From the NCBI RefSeq assembly GCF_000429345.1, contig NZ_AUBR01000005.1, positions 39,082 through 103,081 on the forward strand: a stretch of 64,000 nt of DNA, given 5' to 3'. Position 1 is the stretch's first letter, and the number at the start of each line of letters is the position of its first letter. Shown here in pieces: positions 6,799-16,350 of the stretch. Source of the DNA: Desulfovirgula thermocuniculi DSM 16036 (lineage in GTDB: Bacteria > Bacillota > Desulfotomaculia > Desulfotomaculales > Desulfovirgulaceae). The translations under genes and the position numbers were made by a program. The notes under the pieces were generated by a model. It had not been told where the DNA came from. It saw nothing but the letters and a program-made list of their open reading frames with translations, and searched no databases.

Positions 6799-9435
6799 GT
6801 GTCGTATACCCCCATGATTAACCAGTACCTCCAGATTAAGAAGAACTACCCCGATGCCATCCTCTTTTTCCGCCTGGGAGACTTTTACGAGATGTTCTTT
6901 GAGGACGCCCTCGTGGCCTCCCGGGAACTGGAAATCACTCTCACCGGGCGCGATGCCGGGTCCGCAGGCAGGGTGCCCATGTGCGGGGTGCCGTACCACA
7001 CGGCAGACAGCTACATAGCCAGGCTGGTGGAAAAGGGCTACAAGGTGGCCGTGTGCGATCAGGTGGAGGACCCCGAAGAGGCCAAAGGGATTGTCCGCCG
7101 GGAGGTAACCAGGGTGGTAACTCCCGGCACTATTATGGACTACCTTGAGGAGAAGAGGCACAATTTCCTGGTCGCCGTGGTTGAGGGGGCTGCCGGTGAC
7201 TTTGGCCTGGCGGTAACCGACATTACCACCGGCCTGTTTATGGTCACGCAGCTGGCGGGCCGGGAGGCGCTGCTGGACGAGCTGCTGCGCCTGGAGCCCG
7301 CGGAGGTGCTGCTGCCCGAGGGCGAGGAGCGGCACGAATTGGCCGAATTTTTGCGCCAGAACCTAAAGGGCGCGGCCATCTCCTTCTGGAGCGAGGGCGC
7401 CTTTGAGCCGGAAAGGGCGGCGCGCCGCCTCCAGGAGCAGCTGGGGATGTCCTGGAACCGCGCGGGTCTGGCCGGCCTGCCCCTGGCCGTAAGGTGTGCC
7501 GGCGGGTTGCTCGATTACCTGAAGGCCACCCAGAAGAGGGAACTGGCGCAAATTAATCAGGTTGAGGTGTACAGCGCCGGCCAGTTCATGCACCTGGACA
7601 GCGTCACCCGCCGCAACCTGGAGCTAACGGCGTCCCTAAAGGATGGCTCCCGCTGGGGGACGCTGCTGTGGGTGCTCGACCACACGGTTACGGCCATGGG
7701 GGCGCGCCTCCTGAAGTCCTGGGTGGAGCGTCCCCTGCTGGACCTGGCGGGGATTTGCGCCCGCCAGGAAGCGGTGGAGGAGCTGGTTAACGGGGGTATA
7801 GTGCGCCAGGAATTAAAGCAAATCTTAAAGGAAATTTACGACCTGGAAAGGATTTCTTCCCGCATTGCTTACGGCAGTGCCGGGCCCCGCGATCTACTGG
7901 CCCTAAAGAATTCCCTTGCCGTCCTCCCCTCTCTAAAGGCCATTCTCTCCCGTCAACAAGCCCGGCTCTGGCAGGAGATAGCCGAAACCCTGGACCCCCT
8001 CGAGGATGTAGCCAGGCTCATCGGGGAAGCCATCAGCGAGGAGGCACCTCCCGGGCCCAAGGACGGGGGGGTAATCCGCAGCGGCTACCACCCCGAGGTC
8101 GACCGCTTGCGGCAGGCAAGCCGGGAAGGTAAAAACTGGCTGGCCGAACTGGAGGCGCGGGAAAAGGAGCGCACCGGCATCCGCTCCCTCAAGGTGGGTT
8201 ACAACAAAGTCTTCGGCTATTACATAGAGGTAACCAAGCCCAACTTGCACCTGGTACCCCCCTATTACCTGCGCAAGCAGACCCTGGCCGGGGCCGAGCG
8301 CTTCATCACCCCGGAGCTAAAAGAGTTAGAGGAGCAGATTCTCGGCGCGGAGGAAAAGCTGGCCAGGCTGGAGTACGAAATCTTTACGGCCATCAGGCAG
8401 GAAGTAGCCGGGCAGGTGCGGCGCATCCAGCAGACCGCCGCAGCCGTGGCACAGGTTGATGCCCTGCTTTCCCTGGCCGAGGCGGCGGTAAAGGGCAATT
8501 ACGTGCGCCCCCTGGTGAACAACGGCACCCGTATTGTCATCCGGCAGGGCCGCCACCCGGTAGTGGAGCAGGTGCTGGGGCCGGGAGAGTTTGTGCCCAA
8601 CGACGTGGAGCTGGGGGGCGACACCCGGCTGATCATCCTCACCGGGCCCAACATGGCCGGAAAAAGCACCTACATGCGCCAGGTGGCCCTGCTGGTGCTC
8701 ATGGCCCAGGTGGGGAGCTTTATACCTGCCTCCTACGCGGAGATCGGCCTGGTCGACCGCATTTTTACGCGCATAGGGGCCAGCGACGACCTGGCCGGGG
8801 GTCAGAGCACTTTTATGGTGGAAATGAGGGAGTGCCAGTCCATTATCAAGGCAGCAACCCCCCGCAGCCTGATCATCATGGACGAGGTGGGGCGCGGCAC
8901 CAGCACTTACGACGGGATAAGCATCGCGCGGGCCCTGGTGGAGTACATAGTCCAGCGCATCGGAGCGCGGACCCTCTTTTCCACCCACTACCATGAACTA
9001 ACTTCCCTGGAATCCCTTCCCGGAGTAAAAAACTTTACCGTGGCGGTGGAAGAGAACGGCGAAGAAATTGTCTTCTTGCACCGGGTACGCGAGGGAAAGG
9101 CCGACCGCAGTTACGGCATTCAGGTGGCCCGGCTGGCGGGCCTGCCCGCAGAAATCCTGCGCCGGGCGCAGGAGGTGCTGAAGGAGATGGAGGGCCGGGC
9201 CGGGGATTCACGCCGGCAATCCCAACCGCACAGCGGCCAGAAGGTAATCCTGGCGCGCCATCCTGTCCTGGAAGAGCTTTCCCGCCTGGACCTTTGGCAG
9301 ATCACACCCCTGGAGGCCCTCAACATCCTGGCTTCCTGGCAGAAAAGCTTAAGGCAGGAGGTAGGGCGGGCCGGTAACCGCGGGAGTAAGAAAAAGCCTC
9401 TCCCCGGCATGACGGGACTTTTCGGCAGGGAGTGA
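6799..9435 (+). CDS. mutS: DNA mismatch repair protein MutS
   Basis: Recognises base mismatches and small loops and recruits MutL. The N-terminal mismatch-binding motif GDFYEMFFEDA lies near residue 30, a connector and lever/clamp domain follows, and the ABC ATPase domain holds Walker A TGPNMAGKST near 615 and Walker B SLIIMDEVGRGTST near 695. A C-terminal dimerisation tail is present, for about 878 residues. An ATG at 6793 is only 2 bases from AGGAGG (6785-6790); GTG at 6799 has the ideal 8-base spacing and is preferred. It is divergent from miaB and 9 bases ahead of the next gene. Confidence 0.97.
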   Translation: MSYTPMINQYLQIKKNYPDAILFFRLGDFYEMFFEDALVASRELEITLTGRDAGSAGRVPMCGVPYHTADSYIARLVEKGYKVAVCDQVEDPEEAKGIVRREVTRVVTPGTIMDYLEEKRHNFLVAVVEGAAGDFGLAVTDITTGLFMVTQLAGREALLDELLRLEPAEVLLPEGEERHELAEFLRQNLKGAAISFWSEGAFEPERAARRLQEQLGMSWNRAGLAGLPLAVRCAGGLLDYLKATQKRELAQINQVEVYSAGQFMHLDSVTRRNLELTASLKDGSRWGTLLWVLDHTVTAMGARLLKSWVERPLLDLAGICARQEAVEELVNGGIVRQELKQILKEIYDLERISSRIAYGSAGPRDLLALKNSLAVLPSLKAILSRQQARLWQEIAETLDPLEDVARLIGEAISEEAPPGPKDGGVIRSGYHPEVDRLRQASREGKNWLAELEAREKERTGIRSLKVGYNKVFGYYIEVTKPNLHLVPPYYLRKQTLAGAERFITPELKELEEQILGAEEKLARLEYEIFTAIRQEVAGQVRRIQQTAAAVAQVDALLSLAEAAVKGNYVRPLVNNGTRIVIRQGRHPVVEQVLGPGEFVPNDVELGGDTRLIILTGPNMAGKSTYMRQVALLVLMAQVGSFIPASYAEIGLVDRIFTRIGASDDLAGGQSTFMVEMRECQSIIKAATPRSLIIMDEVGRGTSTYDGISIARALVEYIVQRIGARTLFSTHYHELTSLESLPGVKNFTVAVEENGEEIVFLHRVREGKADRSYGIQVARLAGLPAEILRRAQEVLKEMEGRAGDSRRQSQPHSGQKVILARHPVLEELSRLDLWQITPLEALNILASWQKSLRQEVGRAGNRGSKKKPLPGMTGLFGRE

Positions 9436-9444
9436 AGTGCTAGC

Positions 9445-11136
9445 ATGCACATCGGCATCGACGTGGGCGGGACTTTTACGGATGCCGTGCTTATGGACAA
9501 AGGGCTAGTCAAGGCAGTGGCCAAGATACCCACGAGCAGGGACCTTCTGACCTCCCTCTTGCAGGCCCTGGATGCAGTCATGCAGGGGGTGGGGGGAGAA
9601 CAGGTGGAGAGGGTGGTCTTCAGCACAACCCTCATCACCAACATGATTGCGGAAAAAAAATACGACCCGGTTGGCCTCATCCTCATCCCCGGGCCGGGAT
9701 TGGACATCGGCCTTTTCCGCTTTCCCGGGGAAGTGCGGGTGGTCCAGGGAGCCATTGACTATCGTGGCCGCGAGATAATTCCCCTAAACATGGAAGAGGT
9801 CGACCGGGTGGCAGACGACCTGGCTGCCAGGGGTTACCGGAAGGTAGCCGTAGTAGGAAAGTTTTCCTGCCGCAATTACCTGCACGAGAAAAAGGTGGCC
9901 GAGCGCATCCAGCGGAGGTTCCCGGAGTGGAAGCTAGAGCTGGGACACCAGGTTGCCGGGCAGCTGAATTTCCCCCGGCGCGTGGTTTCTACCTACCTTA
10001 CCTGCGCCACCAGGGAAAAATACCGCTTTTTTGTGCAATCGGTACAGGAGGCCATCGGGCAGCGGGGCATCAGGGGCAAGATATTTATTCTTAAGGCGGA
10101 CGGGGGGACCCTCCCCCTGGAGGGCTCCCAGGAAGTGCCCATGGAGACCATTTTCAGCGGGCCGGCGGCCAGCACACTGGGCGTGCAGGCCCTGTTGCCG
10201 CCCGGGGAAACGGCAGTGGTGGTGGATATAGGGGGCACCACCACCGACCTGGCCCTCATTTTAAGCGGCCAGCCCCTCCTGGCCTCCAAGGGGGCGAAAG
10301 TGGACGACATGTTCACCCACGTCAGGGCACTGGCCGTGAAATCGGTGCCCGTGGGCGGGGACAGCGTGGTGGAGCGCGTGGGCAGGGATATCATCCTTTA
10401 CTCGGAACGCCTCGGCCCGCCGTACTGCCTCGGGGGTCCCATGCCCACGCCCACCGACGCCCTGCGCGTGCTGGGGCTGACAAAGCTGGGGGATCCGGAA
10501 AGGGCCCGGCAGGCTATGAACTTGCTGGGCGCTCCCTTAGGTCTATCTCCCGAGGGAGTGGCGGAGCGGATCATCAGGCAGGTGGTGGAAACCGTTGTCG
10601 AGGAAATTGAAAATATGTTTTCCAGCTGGGAACAGGAGCCTGCCTACAGGGTATGGGAGGTTTTGCAGAAAAAGAAAGTGCGCCCGGGTACGGTAGTGGG
10701 AGTCGGCGGGGGAGCCCCGGGCTTTATCTCACAAATTGCCGCCCGTCTGGGCTGTTCGCCCGTGATCCCGCCGTACGCTCCTGTAGCCAACGCCATTGGG
10801 GCTGCGGTGGCCCGCCCCACCATCCAGATTACCCTCCGCGCCGATACCGAGCAGGGCTACTATACGGTAAATGAGGAGGGATTCCAGGGCCAGCTGGACG
10901 ATCCCGCCTTTAACGAAGAAAAGGCGCTTAACCTGGCCAAGAGGTGGCTGGCCTGGCGGGCCAACCGCTACGGGCTGGAGAACAGCGTGCAGGAAGTGGA
11001 GCTGCTCAGGAAAGAAGTTTTCAATATGGTGCGGGACTGGGTTACGGTGGGGCGCCTGATAGACATCACCATCCAGACCCCGCGGGGCATACTTTACCAC
11101 GTCGGGGGAGGAAGGGAAAGGGGGGTGGAGGAGTGA
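9445..11136 (+). CDS. Hydantoinase/oxoprolinase family protein (HyuA-type ATPase subunit)
   Basis: A 563-residue protein of the actin-like ATPase family that includes hydantoinase A, 5-oxoprolinase and acetone carboxylase beta subunits. The N-terminus has GIDVGGTFTDAVL (phosphate-1 loop) and the middle has VVVDIGGTTTDLALI (about 260-274) and VGVGGGAPGF (about 418). These enzymes phosphorylate or activate cyclic amides or ketones using ATP, usually with a HyuB-type partner; no HyuB is nearby. The gene lies between mutS and a histone-deacetylase-like gene, whose GTG overlaps its stop. Substrate unknown. Confidence 0.85.
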   Translation: MHIGIDVGGTFTDAVLMDKGLVKAVAKIPTSRDLLTSLLQALDAVMQGVGGEQVERVVFSTTLITNMIAEKKYDPVGLILIPGPGLDIGLFRFPGEVRVVQGAIDYRGREIIPLNMEEVDRVADDLAARGYRKVAVVGKFSCRNYLHEKKVAERIQRRFPEWKLELGHQVAGQLNFPRRVVSTYLTCATREKYRFFVQSVQEAIGQRGIRGKIFILKADGGTLPLEGSQEVPMETIFSGPAASTLGVQALLPPGETAVVVDIGGTTTDLALILSGQPLLASKGAKVDDMFTHVRALAVKSVPVGGDSVVERVGRDIILYSERLGPPYCLGGPMPTPTDALRVLGLTKLGDPERARQAMNLLGAPLGLSPEGVAERIIRQVVETVVEEIENMFSSWEQEPAYRVWEVLQKKKVRPGTVVGVGGGAPGFISQIAARLGCSPVIPPYAPVANAIGAAVARPTIQITLRADTEQGYYTVNEEGFQGQLDDPAFNEEKALNLAKRWLAWRANRYGLENSVQEVELLRKEVFNMVRDWVTVGRLIDITIQTPRGILYHVGGGRERGVEE

Positions 11137-12503
11137 GAGGCAAGAAAACGGGCCTGGTTTTCTTCCCCGCCTTTGACTGGGCCATTTCGCCCACCCACCC
11201 CGAGAGGGAGGAGCGGCTGCTTTACACGCGGGACCAGATTTTTGAAGAAGGGGTCCTGGACCTGCCGCAGATAAAAGAGTATGCCCCCCGGCTGGCTACC
11301 GTTCACGATGTGGCCCGCACGCATTTTTGCGTTCCCCGGGTGCAGAGCCAGGTTACGGAAGCCCACCTCATTGCCGCCGGTTCGGCCCTGCTGCTGGCCG
11401 ATGCGGTGGTCAGCGGGGAGATTAAGAACGGTTTTGCCCTGGTCAGGCCTCCCGGCCACCATGCCATGCGCGTGGTGCACGGCAACCGGGGGTTCTGCAA
11501 CATCAACAATGAGGCCATCCTGGTGGAATACCTGCGCCGGCACCACGGGATAAGGCGCATTGCCATTGTGGACTCCGACGTGCACCACGGTGACGGTACC
11601 CAGGACATTTTCTACCACGATCCCGACGTGCTCTTCATTTCTTTCCACCAGGACGGTCGCACCATTTACCCCGGAACGGGATTTCCCCACGAGCTGGGGG
11701 GCCCCGGGGCCTACGCCCGCACCATAAACATTCCTCTTCCGCCGGGCCTCGGGGATGAAACATTTCATTACGTGGTGGATAACCTCATCCTGCCCATCCT
11801 GAGGGACTTCCAGCCGGAATTCATTATCAACTCTGCGGGCCAGGACAACCACTACACCGACCCCCTGGGGAGCATGCGCTTCACCGCCTGGGGGTACGCG
11901 GAGTTTACTTCCAAGCTTAAGCCCCACCTGGCCGTGCTGGAGGGCGGTTATGCCATTGAAACGGCCCTCCCGTACGTCAACCTGGCCATTTTGCTGGCCC
12001 TGGCCGGGCTGGACTACTCCCGCGTGCGGGAACCGGACTGGCCGGGAGCCGTAAAGGAGAACCCGGACCGCGTGTCGCGGGTCAAGCGGATGGTAGACCA
12101 GCTCCTCAGGGTCTGGGAAGAGCGGGACAATATTGACATAGAAAAAATCTTTGGCCGCGGTCCCTTTTATGAAAGGCAAAAGAAGATCTTCTACGATACC
12201 GACTACATTGAAGAAGAGCAACTGGAAAGGGTGCGCCGCTGCCCCAGCTGCCCCGGCTACATTACCGTTGACTCCCAGGGGGTGAGGGGCTACAGCTACT
12301 CCACAAGGGTCTTCTGCGTTTCCGTCCCCTTTCAGGCCTGCGGCGCCTGCCAGGCGGAAGCTTACGATGCCTACGAACGGGCCAAGGGCCTGGACGTTTA
12401 CCAGTACGTTTACCTCCAGGATAAATCAACCGATACGTTTTTCTCTTTCGAGCGGGATAAGAAACGGGAGTGGGTCTCCGAAGGACCGAAGGTGGGGGAG
12501 TAA
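11133..12503 (+). CDS. Histone deacetylase-fold hydrolase (HDAC/acetylpolyamine amidohydrolase family)
   Basis: An arginase/deacetylase-fold zinc hydrolase of 456 residues. The family landmarks are LVRPPGHHAM (catalytic His pair), GFCNINNEAI, IVDSDVHHGDGTQDIFY (zinc-binding Asp and His) and LEGGYA near the end of the catalytic domain. Bacterial members deacetylate polyamines, acetoin-pathway targets or small N-acyl substrates. A C-terminal extension beyond about residue 350 carries RCPSCPGY and QACGAC, a possible extra metal-binding knuckle not typical of the core family. GTG at 11133 overlaps the stop of the preceding gene (GTGA), implying coupling. The stop is 2 bases before mutL. Confidence 0.85.
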   Translation: MRGKKTGLVFFPAFDWAISPTHPEREERLLYTRDQIFEEGVLDLPQIKEYAPRLATVHDVARTHFCVPRVQSQVTEAHLIAAGSALLLADAVVSGEIKNGFALVRPPGHHAMRVVHGNRGFCNINNEAILVEYLRRHHGIRRIAIVDSDVHHGDGTQDIFYHDPDVLFISFHQDGRTIYPGTGFPHELGGPGAYARTINIPLPPGLGDETFHYVVDNLILPILRDFQPEFIINSAGQDNHYTDPLGSMRFTAWGYAEFTSKLKPHLAVLEGGYAIETALPYVNLAILLALAGLDYSRVREPDWPGAVKENPDRVSRVKRMVDQLLRVWEERDNIDIEKIFGRGPFYERQKKIFYDTDYIEEEQLERVRRCPSCPGYITVDSQGVRGYSYSTRVFCVSVPFQACGACQAEAYDAYERAKGLDVYQYVYLQDKSTDTFFSFERDKKREWVSEGPKVGE

Positions 12504-12505
12504 AT

Positions 12506-14248
12506 TTGCCGCGCATTGTGGTTCTGGACGAGGCAACGGCCAACCAGATTGCCGCCGGTGAGGTGGTGGAGAGGCCTGCTTCCGTGGTCAAGGAACTGGT
12601 GGAAAACTCCCTGGATGCAGGGGCTACCGCCGTCTACGTGGACATTGAGGAGGGCGGGCTGCGGCGCATTGTGGTGCGCGATAACGGCTGCGGCATGGAC
12701 GAGGAGGATGCCCGCCTGGCCCTGCTCCGCTACGCCACCAGCAAGATAAGGAGCGCCGCAGACCTGCACCGCATCACTACCCTGGGCTTTCGCGGTGAGG
12801 CCCTCCCGAGCATTGCGGCGGTATGCAGGATGACCATCAAGACCCGTCCGCCGTTTATGGAACACGGCACGTTCCTGCGGGTAGAGGCCGGGAAGGTGGT
12901 GGAGAGCGGGTCGGTGGCCATGGCGCCGGGCACGGTAATAACGGTGGAAGATCTTTTCTATAATACACCGGCACGCAAAAAGTACCTGAAAACGCCGGCC
13001 ACCGAGGGGGGACTGGTGGGGGACTGCGTGGGGCGCCTGGCCCTTGCCCACCCGGAGGTGGCCATGCGCTTTTTCCATAACGGCCGCCAGGTCCTGGCCA
13101 CTTCGGGGTCGGGGGACATGCTGGAGGTCGTGGCGGCAGTATACGGACTGGACCTGGCCCGCGAGATGATCCGGGTGGAGGACAGGTCGCTGGAATGGCT
13201 GCAGGTAGAGGGTTACGCGGGAAGGCCCGGCATTCACCGCAGCTCCCGGCGCCACATTGTGACTATTGTTAACGGGCGCTACGTGCACTGCCTCCCCCTG
13301 GTCAATGCCATATGCGAGGCCTACCACACCATGCTCCCTGCCGGGCGCTACCCCGTGGCCGTAATTGCCGTCTCCCTGCCCCCTGCGTTGGTGGACGTGA
13401 ACGTGCACCCGGCAAAGCTGGAGGTGCGGCTGGCGCGGGAAAAAGAGGTTTCTCGGGCCGTAACCGCCGCCGTGCGGGCCGTGCTGCAGGGCAGCCGCCG
13501 GAGTATACCGGGGGTGATCATGCCGGAAGGCGTTAGCAAGGCGGATCCCGGCCCGGGGCAAAAGGGAAGCGCAGGGATGCGGGCCGGCCTGCAGGCGGAC
13601 CTCTGGCAGCTTGGCGAGGCGGCTCCGGCGTACCGGGCCGCCCCACCTCCCTTCCCCCAATTGCACTACCTGGCCCGGCTGGGGCCCGCGTACCTCCTGG
13701 CCGCCGGCCCCGACGGGCTCTATATCGTGGACCAGCATGCCGCCCACGAGCGCGTCCTTTATGAGAAGTACATGGAAGAGCTGACATCCCGGGGGAGAAT
13801 AGGTATTCAAAGGCTGGCCGTCCCCCTACAGGTTGCCCTGACTTACGGGGAGGCCAGCGTGCTGGAGGAGCACAGGGAGCTGCTCTACTCCCTGGGCTTC
13901 GAGCTGGATTTTTGGGGGCCGGGGACCGTGGTGCTGCGCGGGGCCCCTGCGGGGTTCCCGGGGGAAGTGGGAGAGACTTTTTTGCGGGATGTGGCCACGG
14001 CCCTGGAAGAATGGGGGAGGCTCCCGCCCGGGGAAAAGCTTTACCAGCGCCTCCTTTCCCAGCTCGCCTGCAGGATGGCCGTAAAGGCCGGGGAGGAAAT
14101 GGCAGAGGAAGCGGCGCGCTTTCTTTTAAGGGAACTGGCCGCCGCGCAAAATCCTTTTACCTGCCCCCACGGGCGCCCCACCACCATCCATCTCTCATAC
14201 CGGGAGCTTGAGCGCCGCTTCGGGCGCTCGAGCAACAGGCCCGGGTAA
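12506..14248 (+). CDS. mutL: DNA mismatch repair endonuclease MutL
   Basis: The N-terminal GHKL ATPase has IAAGEVVERPASVVKELVEN, NSLDAGA, DNGCGM and TLGFRGEALPSI. The C-terminal half has the endonuclease motif DQHAAHERVLYEK near residue 408, fitting DQHA(X)2E(X)4E, plus SQLACR and CPHGRP near 552, so this is a nicking MutL as expected in a bacterium without MutH. A Pro/Gly-rich linker (about 335-385) separates the halves. Start is TTG at 12506, two bases after the previous stop, with GGTGGGGGAG just upstream. Length 580 residues. Confidence 0.96.
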   Translation: MPRIVVLDEATANQIAAGEVVERPASVVKELVENSLDAGATAVYVDIEEGGLRRIVVRDNGCGMDEEDARLALLRYATSKIRSAADLHRITTLGFRGEALPSIAAVCRMTIKTRPPFMEHGTFLRVEAGKVVESGSVAMAPGTVITVEDLFYNTPARKKYLKTPATEGGLVGDCVGRLALAHPEVAMRFFHNGRQVLATSGSGDMLEVVAAVYGLDLAREMIRVEDRSLEWLQVEGYAGRPGIHRSSRRHIVTIVNGRYVHCLPLVNAICEAYHTMLPAGRYPVAVIAVSLPPALVDVNVHPAKLEVRLAREKEVSRAVTAAVRAVLQGSRRSIPGVIMPEGVSKADPGPGQKGSAGMRAGLQADLWQLGEAAPAYRAAPPPFPQLHYLARLGPAYLLAAGPDGLYIVDQHAAHERVLYEKYMEELTSRGRIGIQRLAVPLQVALTYGEASVLEEHRELLYSLGFELDFWGPGTVVLRGAPAGFPGEVGETFLRDVATALEEWGRLPPGEKLYQRLLSQLACRMAVKAGEEMAEEAARFLLRELAAAQNPFTCPHGRPTTIHLSYRELERRFGRSSNRPG

Positions 14249-14265
14249 GAAGGGGGAGCGCTTGG

Positions 14266-15057
14266 TTGGACGCTGCGGGATACGTGGTTACCACCGGGCG
14301 CAGGCCGGGGCCCCAGGAGCTTTCCCTGGCGGCATGGTTTGCCCGGCGCCTGTGTGCCCCTCTCGTGCCGCGGGAAAACCTGTCCCTTAAAGCCTTGGAG
14401 GAGAAGTACGGCGCCCGGGGGGTCCTGGTGGTGGCACAGCGCAGGGCTTCTTTTTATACCGGGGGGGTGGAGGTCTTTTTTCACCCCAGCATGGCCAAGC
14501 TGCGCATAGCGGAGATAAAAACTGGGAAAACTGACCAGATGGTTAAAGCCATGGACTTGCGCCCGGGTGAGGAGGTCCTGGACTGCACCCTGGGCCTCGG
14601 CGTGGATGCCATCGTGGCCTCCTTTGTGGTGGGGCCGGCGGGGCGCGTGGTGGGCGTGGAATCCTCTCCTGTGCTGGCGGCGCTGGTGGAGCACGGGCTC
14701 GGGTACTACTGCGACCGCCTGCCGCGGGAGGTGCTGGAAGCCATGCGGCGCATCGAGGTAATTTGCGGCGACCACCTGTCTTACCTTAAGGGGCTTCCCG
14801 CGGAAAGCTTTGACGTGGTTTACTTTGACCCCATGTTCCGCGAGCCCCTTCACCGCTCGCCGGCCATTGGCCCCCTGAGGGCGCTGGCCAATGACGCGCC
14901 GCTGGCCCGGCAGGCGGTGGAAGAAGCGGTGAGGGTGGCCAGGCGGCGGGTGGTGATGAAGGAAAGGAGGGGGAGCCGGGAATTCGCCCGCCTGGGATTT
15001 ACCTGCGTGCAGGGCGGCAAGTCCTCTCCGGTGGCCTACGGGGTAATTGAAAAGTGA
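14266..15057 (+). CDS. Class I SAM-dependent methyltransferase (RsmJ-like SAM_MT family)
   Basis: A Rossmann methyltransferase of 263 residues. The SAM-binding loop is VLDCTLGLGVDAIV (about residues 104-117), acidic Glu follows in VVGVESSP, and the catalytic-type DPMF motif lies in VVYFDPMFREPLHRSP. These features resemble the RsmJ-like family, whose characterised member methylates G1516 of 16S rRNA in E. coli. Target here is not known. Start is TTG 14266 after AGGGGGAG. It lies between mutL and miaA in a run of RNA and DNA maintenance genes and is probably cotranscribed. Confidence 0.75.
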   Translation: MDAAGYVVTTGRRPGPQELSLAAWFARRLCAPLVPRENLSLKALEEKYGARGVLVVAQRRASFYTGGVEVFFHPSMAKLRIAEIKTGKTDQMVKAMDLRPGEEVLDCTLGLGVDAIVASFVVGPAGRVVGVESSPVLAALVEHGLGYYCDRLPREVLEAMRRIEVICGDHLSYLKGLPAESFDVVYFDPMFREPLHRSPAIGPLRALANDAPLARQAVEEAVRVARRRVVMKERRGSREFARLGFTCVQGGKSSPVAYGVIEK

Positions 15058-15063
15058 GGGGGT

Positions 15064-16035
15064 ATGGGGCAGGTGGAGAGGCCGGTACCCCTGGTGGTGA
15101 TCGTGGGACCCACGGCGGTGGGGAAGACGGCCGTTGCCGTGGAGGTGGCCAAGAAAATAGGCGGGGAGATAGTTTCCGCGGACTCCATGCAGGTATACCG
15201 CTACATGGATATAGGGACGGCCAAGCCCACGGAGGAGGAGAGGCAGGGTATCCCCCATCACATGATTGACGTGGTCGACCCTGCGGAGGCTTACAGCGTG
15301 GCCCTGTACCAGGCGCAGGCGCGGCGCTGCATTAGAGAAATATGGGAGAGGGGTAGAGTTCCCCTCCTGGTGGGAGGGACAGGCCTTTATGTGAAAGCGG
15401 TGCTTGAGCCCCTCCACTTTGCCGGGGCCGGTGTGGACGAGGCCTTCCGGCGCCGTATGTGCGCGGTGGCGAGGGAAAAAGGCCCTCTGGCCGTGTACCG
15501 GCTGTTAAAGGAGGTGGATCCGGAAGCGGCGGAGCGCATCCACCCGCACAACGTAAAGAGGGTCATCCGCGCCCTGGAAATATACCACCTCACGGGGCGC
15601 CCCATGTCGCAGCGCCTGCAGGAGCTAAAGGAGGACCCTCCCCCTTACCGCGCGGTGCTTTACGGCCTGACCATGGAGCGGGAGAAGCTTTACCGGCGCA
15701 TTGAGGCGCGGGTGGACGAAATGTTGCAGAGGGGGCTGGTGGAAGAGGTGAGGGGGCTCTTGGAAAGGGGATACGGTCCGGGCCTTGTTTCCATGCAGGG
15801 GCTGGGTTACAAGGAGATGGCCGCTTACCTCCGTGGCCTGTCTACCCTTTCCGAAGCGGTTTACCTCTTAAAGAGGAACACCAGGCGCTTTGCCAAGCGG
15901 CAGTTTACCTGGTTTAAAAAGGACGGGCGCATATGCTGGATAGATGTGGGGAACTATTCCTCCATAATGGAAGTGGTACAGGAAATTACCACCGGCGCAG
16001 AAGGAGTATTGAAGGAAGCGTCGAAAAGCAATTAG
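15064..16035 (+). CDS. miaA: tRNA dimethylallyltransferase MiaA
   Basis: Transfers dimethylallyl from DMAPP to A37 of tRNAs reading UNN codons; MiaB, also in this window, modifies the product. The P-loop is GPTAVGKTAVAVEVA (about residues 16-30), followed by SADSMQVYRYMDIGTAKP, the DMAPP/tRNA-binding signature, and LLVGGTGLY. The length of 323 residues is typical. It starts 6 bases after the methyltransferase stop and sits 33 bases upstream of hfq, the common miaA-hfq pairing. Confidence 0.97.
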   Translation: MGQVERPVPLVVIVGPTAVGKTAVAVEVAKKIGGEIVSADSMQVYRYMDIGTAKPTEEERQGIPHHMIDVVDPAEAYSVALYQAQARRCIREIWERGRVPLLVGGTGLYVKAVLEPLHFAGAGVDEAFRRRMCAVAREKGPLAVYRLLKEVDPEAAERIHPHNVKRVIRALEIYHLTGRPMSQRLQELKEDPPPYRAVLYGLTMEREKLYRRIEARVDEMLQRGLVEEVRGLLERGYGPGLVSMQGLGYKEMAAYLRGLSTLSEAVYLLKRNTRRFAKRQFTWFKKDGRICWIDVGNYSSIMEVVQEITTGAEGVLKEASKSN

Positions 16036-16068
16036 AAAGAAAAAATTACCGCCAACGGAGGGACCTTC

Positions 16069-16308
16069 ATGAGCAAGGTGCAAATTAACCTGCAGGACGC
16101 CTTCTTAAACCAGGCAAGAAAAGAAGGAGTGCCCGTTACCGTTTTTTTAATTAACGGCTTCCAGCTAAAGGGAGTTATCAGGGGCTTTGATAATTTTACC
16201 GTCATCCTGGAAAGCGACGGCAGGCAGATGATGATTTACAAGCACGCCATCTCCACCGTTAGCCCGATGCGGCCAATGAGCAACACCTTTTCCGAACCAA
16301 AGGCATAG
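16069..16308 (+). CDS. hfq: RNA chaperone Hfq
   Basis: An Sm-like hexameric RNA chaperone of 79 residues. Sm1 contains [25 protein letters not shown] and Sm2 the MIYKHAIST motif, the Firmicutes form of YKHAIS. It helps small RNAs act on mRNAs. An AACGGAGG site lies 8 bases before the ATG, and a strong intrinsic terminator follows immediately. Confidence 0.97.
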   Translation: MSKVQINLQDAFLNQARKEGVPVTVFLINGFQLKGVIRGFDNFTVILESDGRQMMIYKHAISTVSPMRPMSNTFSEPKA

Positions 16309-16321
16309 ATAAAGGCAGAAC

Positions 16322-16350
16322 GGTCTCTCCGTTGGAGGGGCCTTTTTATT
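16322..16350 (+). terminator. Intrinsic terminator after hfq
   Basis: A 9-bp stem (GGTCTCTCC with GGAGGGGCC, two G-U pairs, GTT loop) followed by TTTTTATTT. It closes the mutS-hfq strand just before the convergent LysR gene stops at 16346. Confidence 0.88.
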
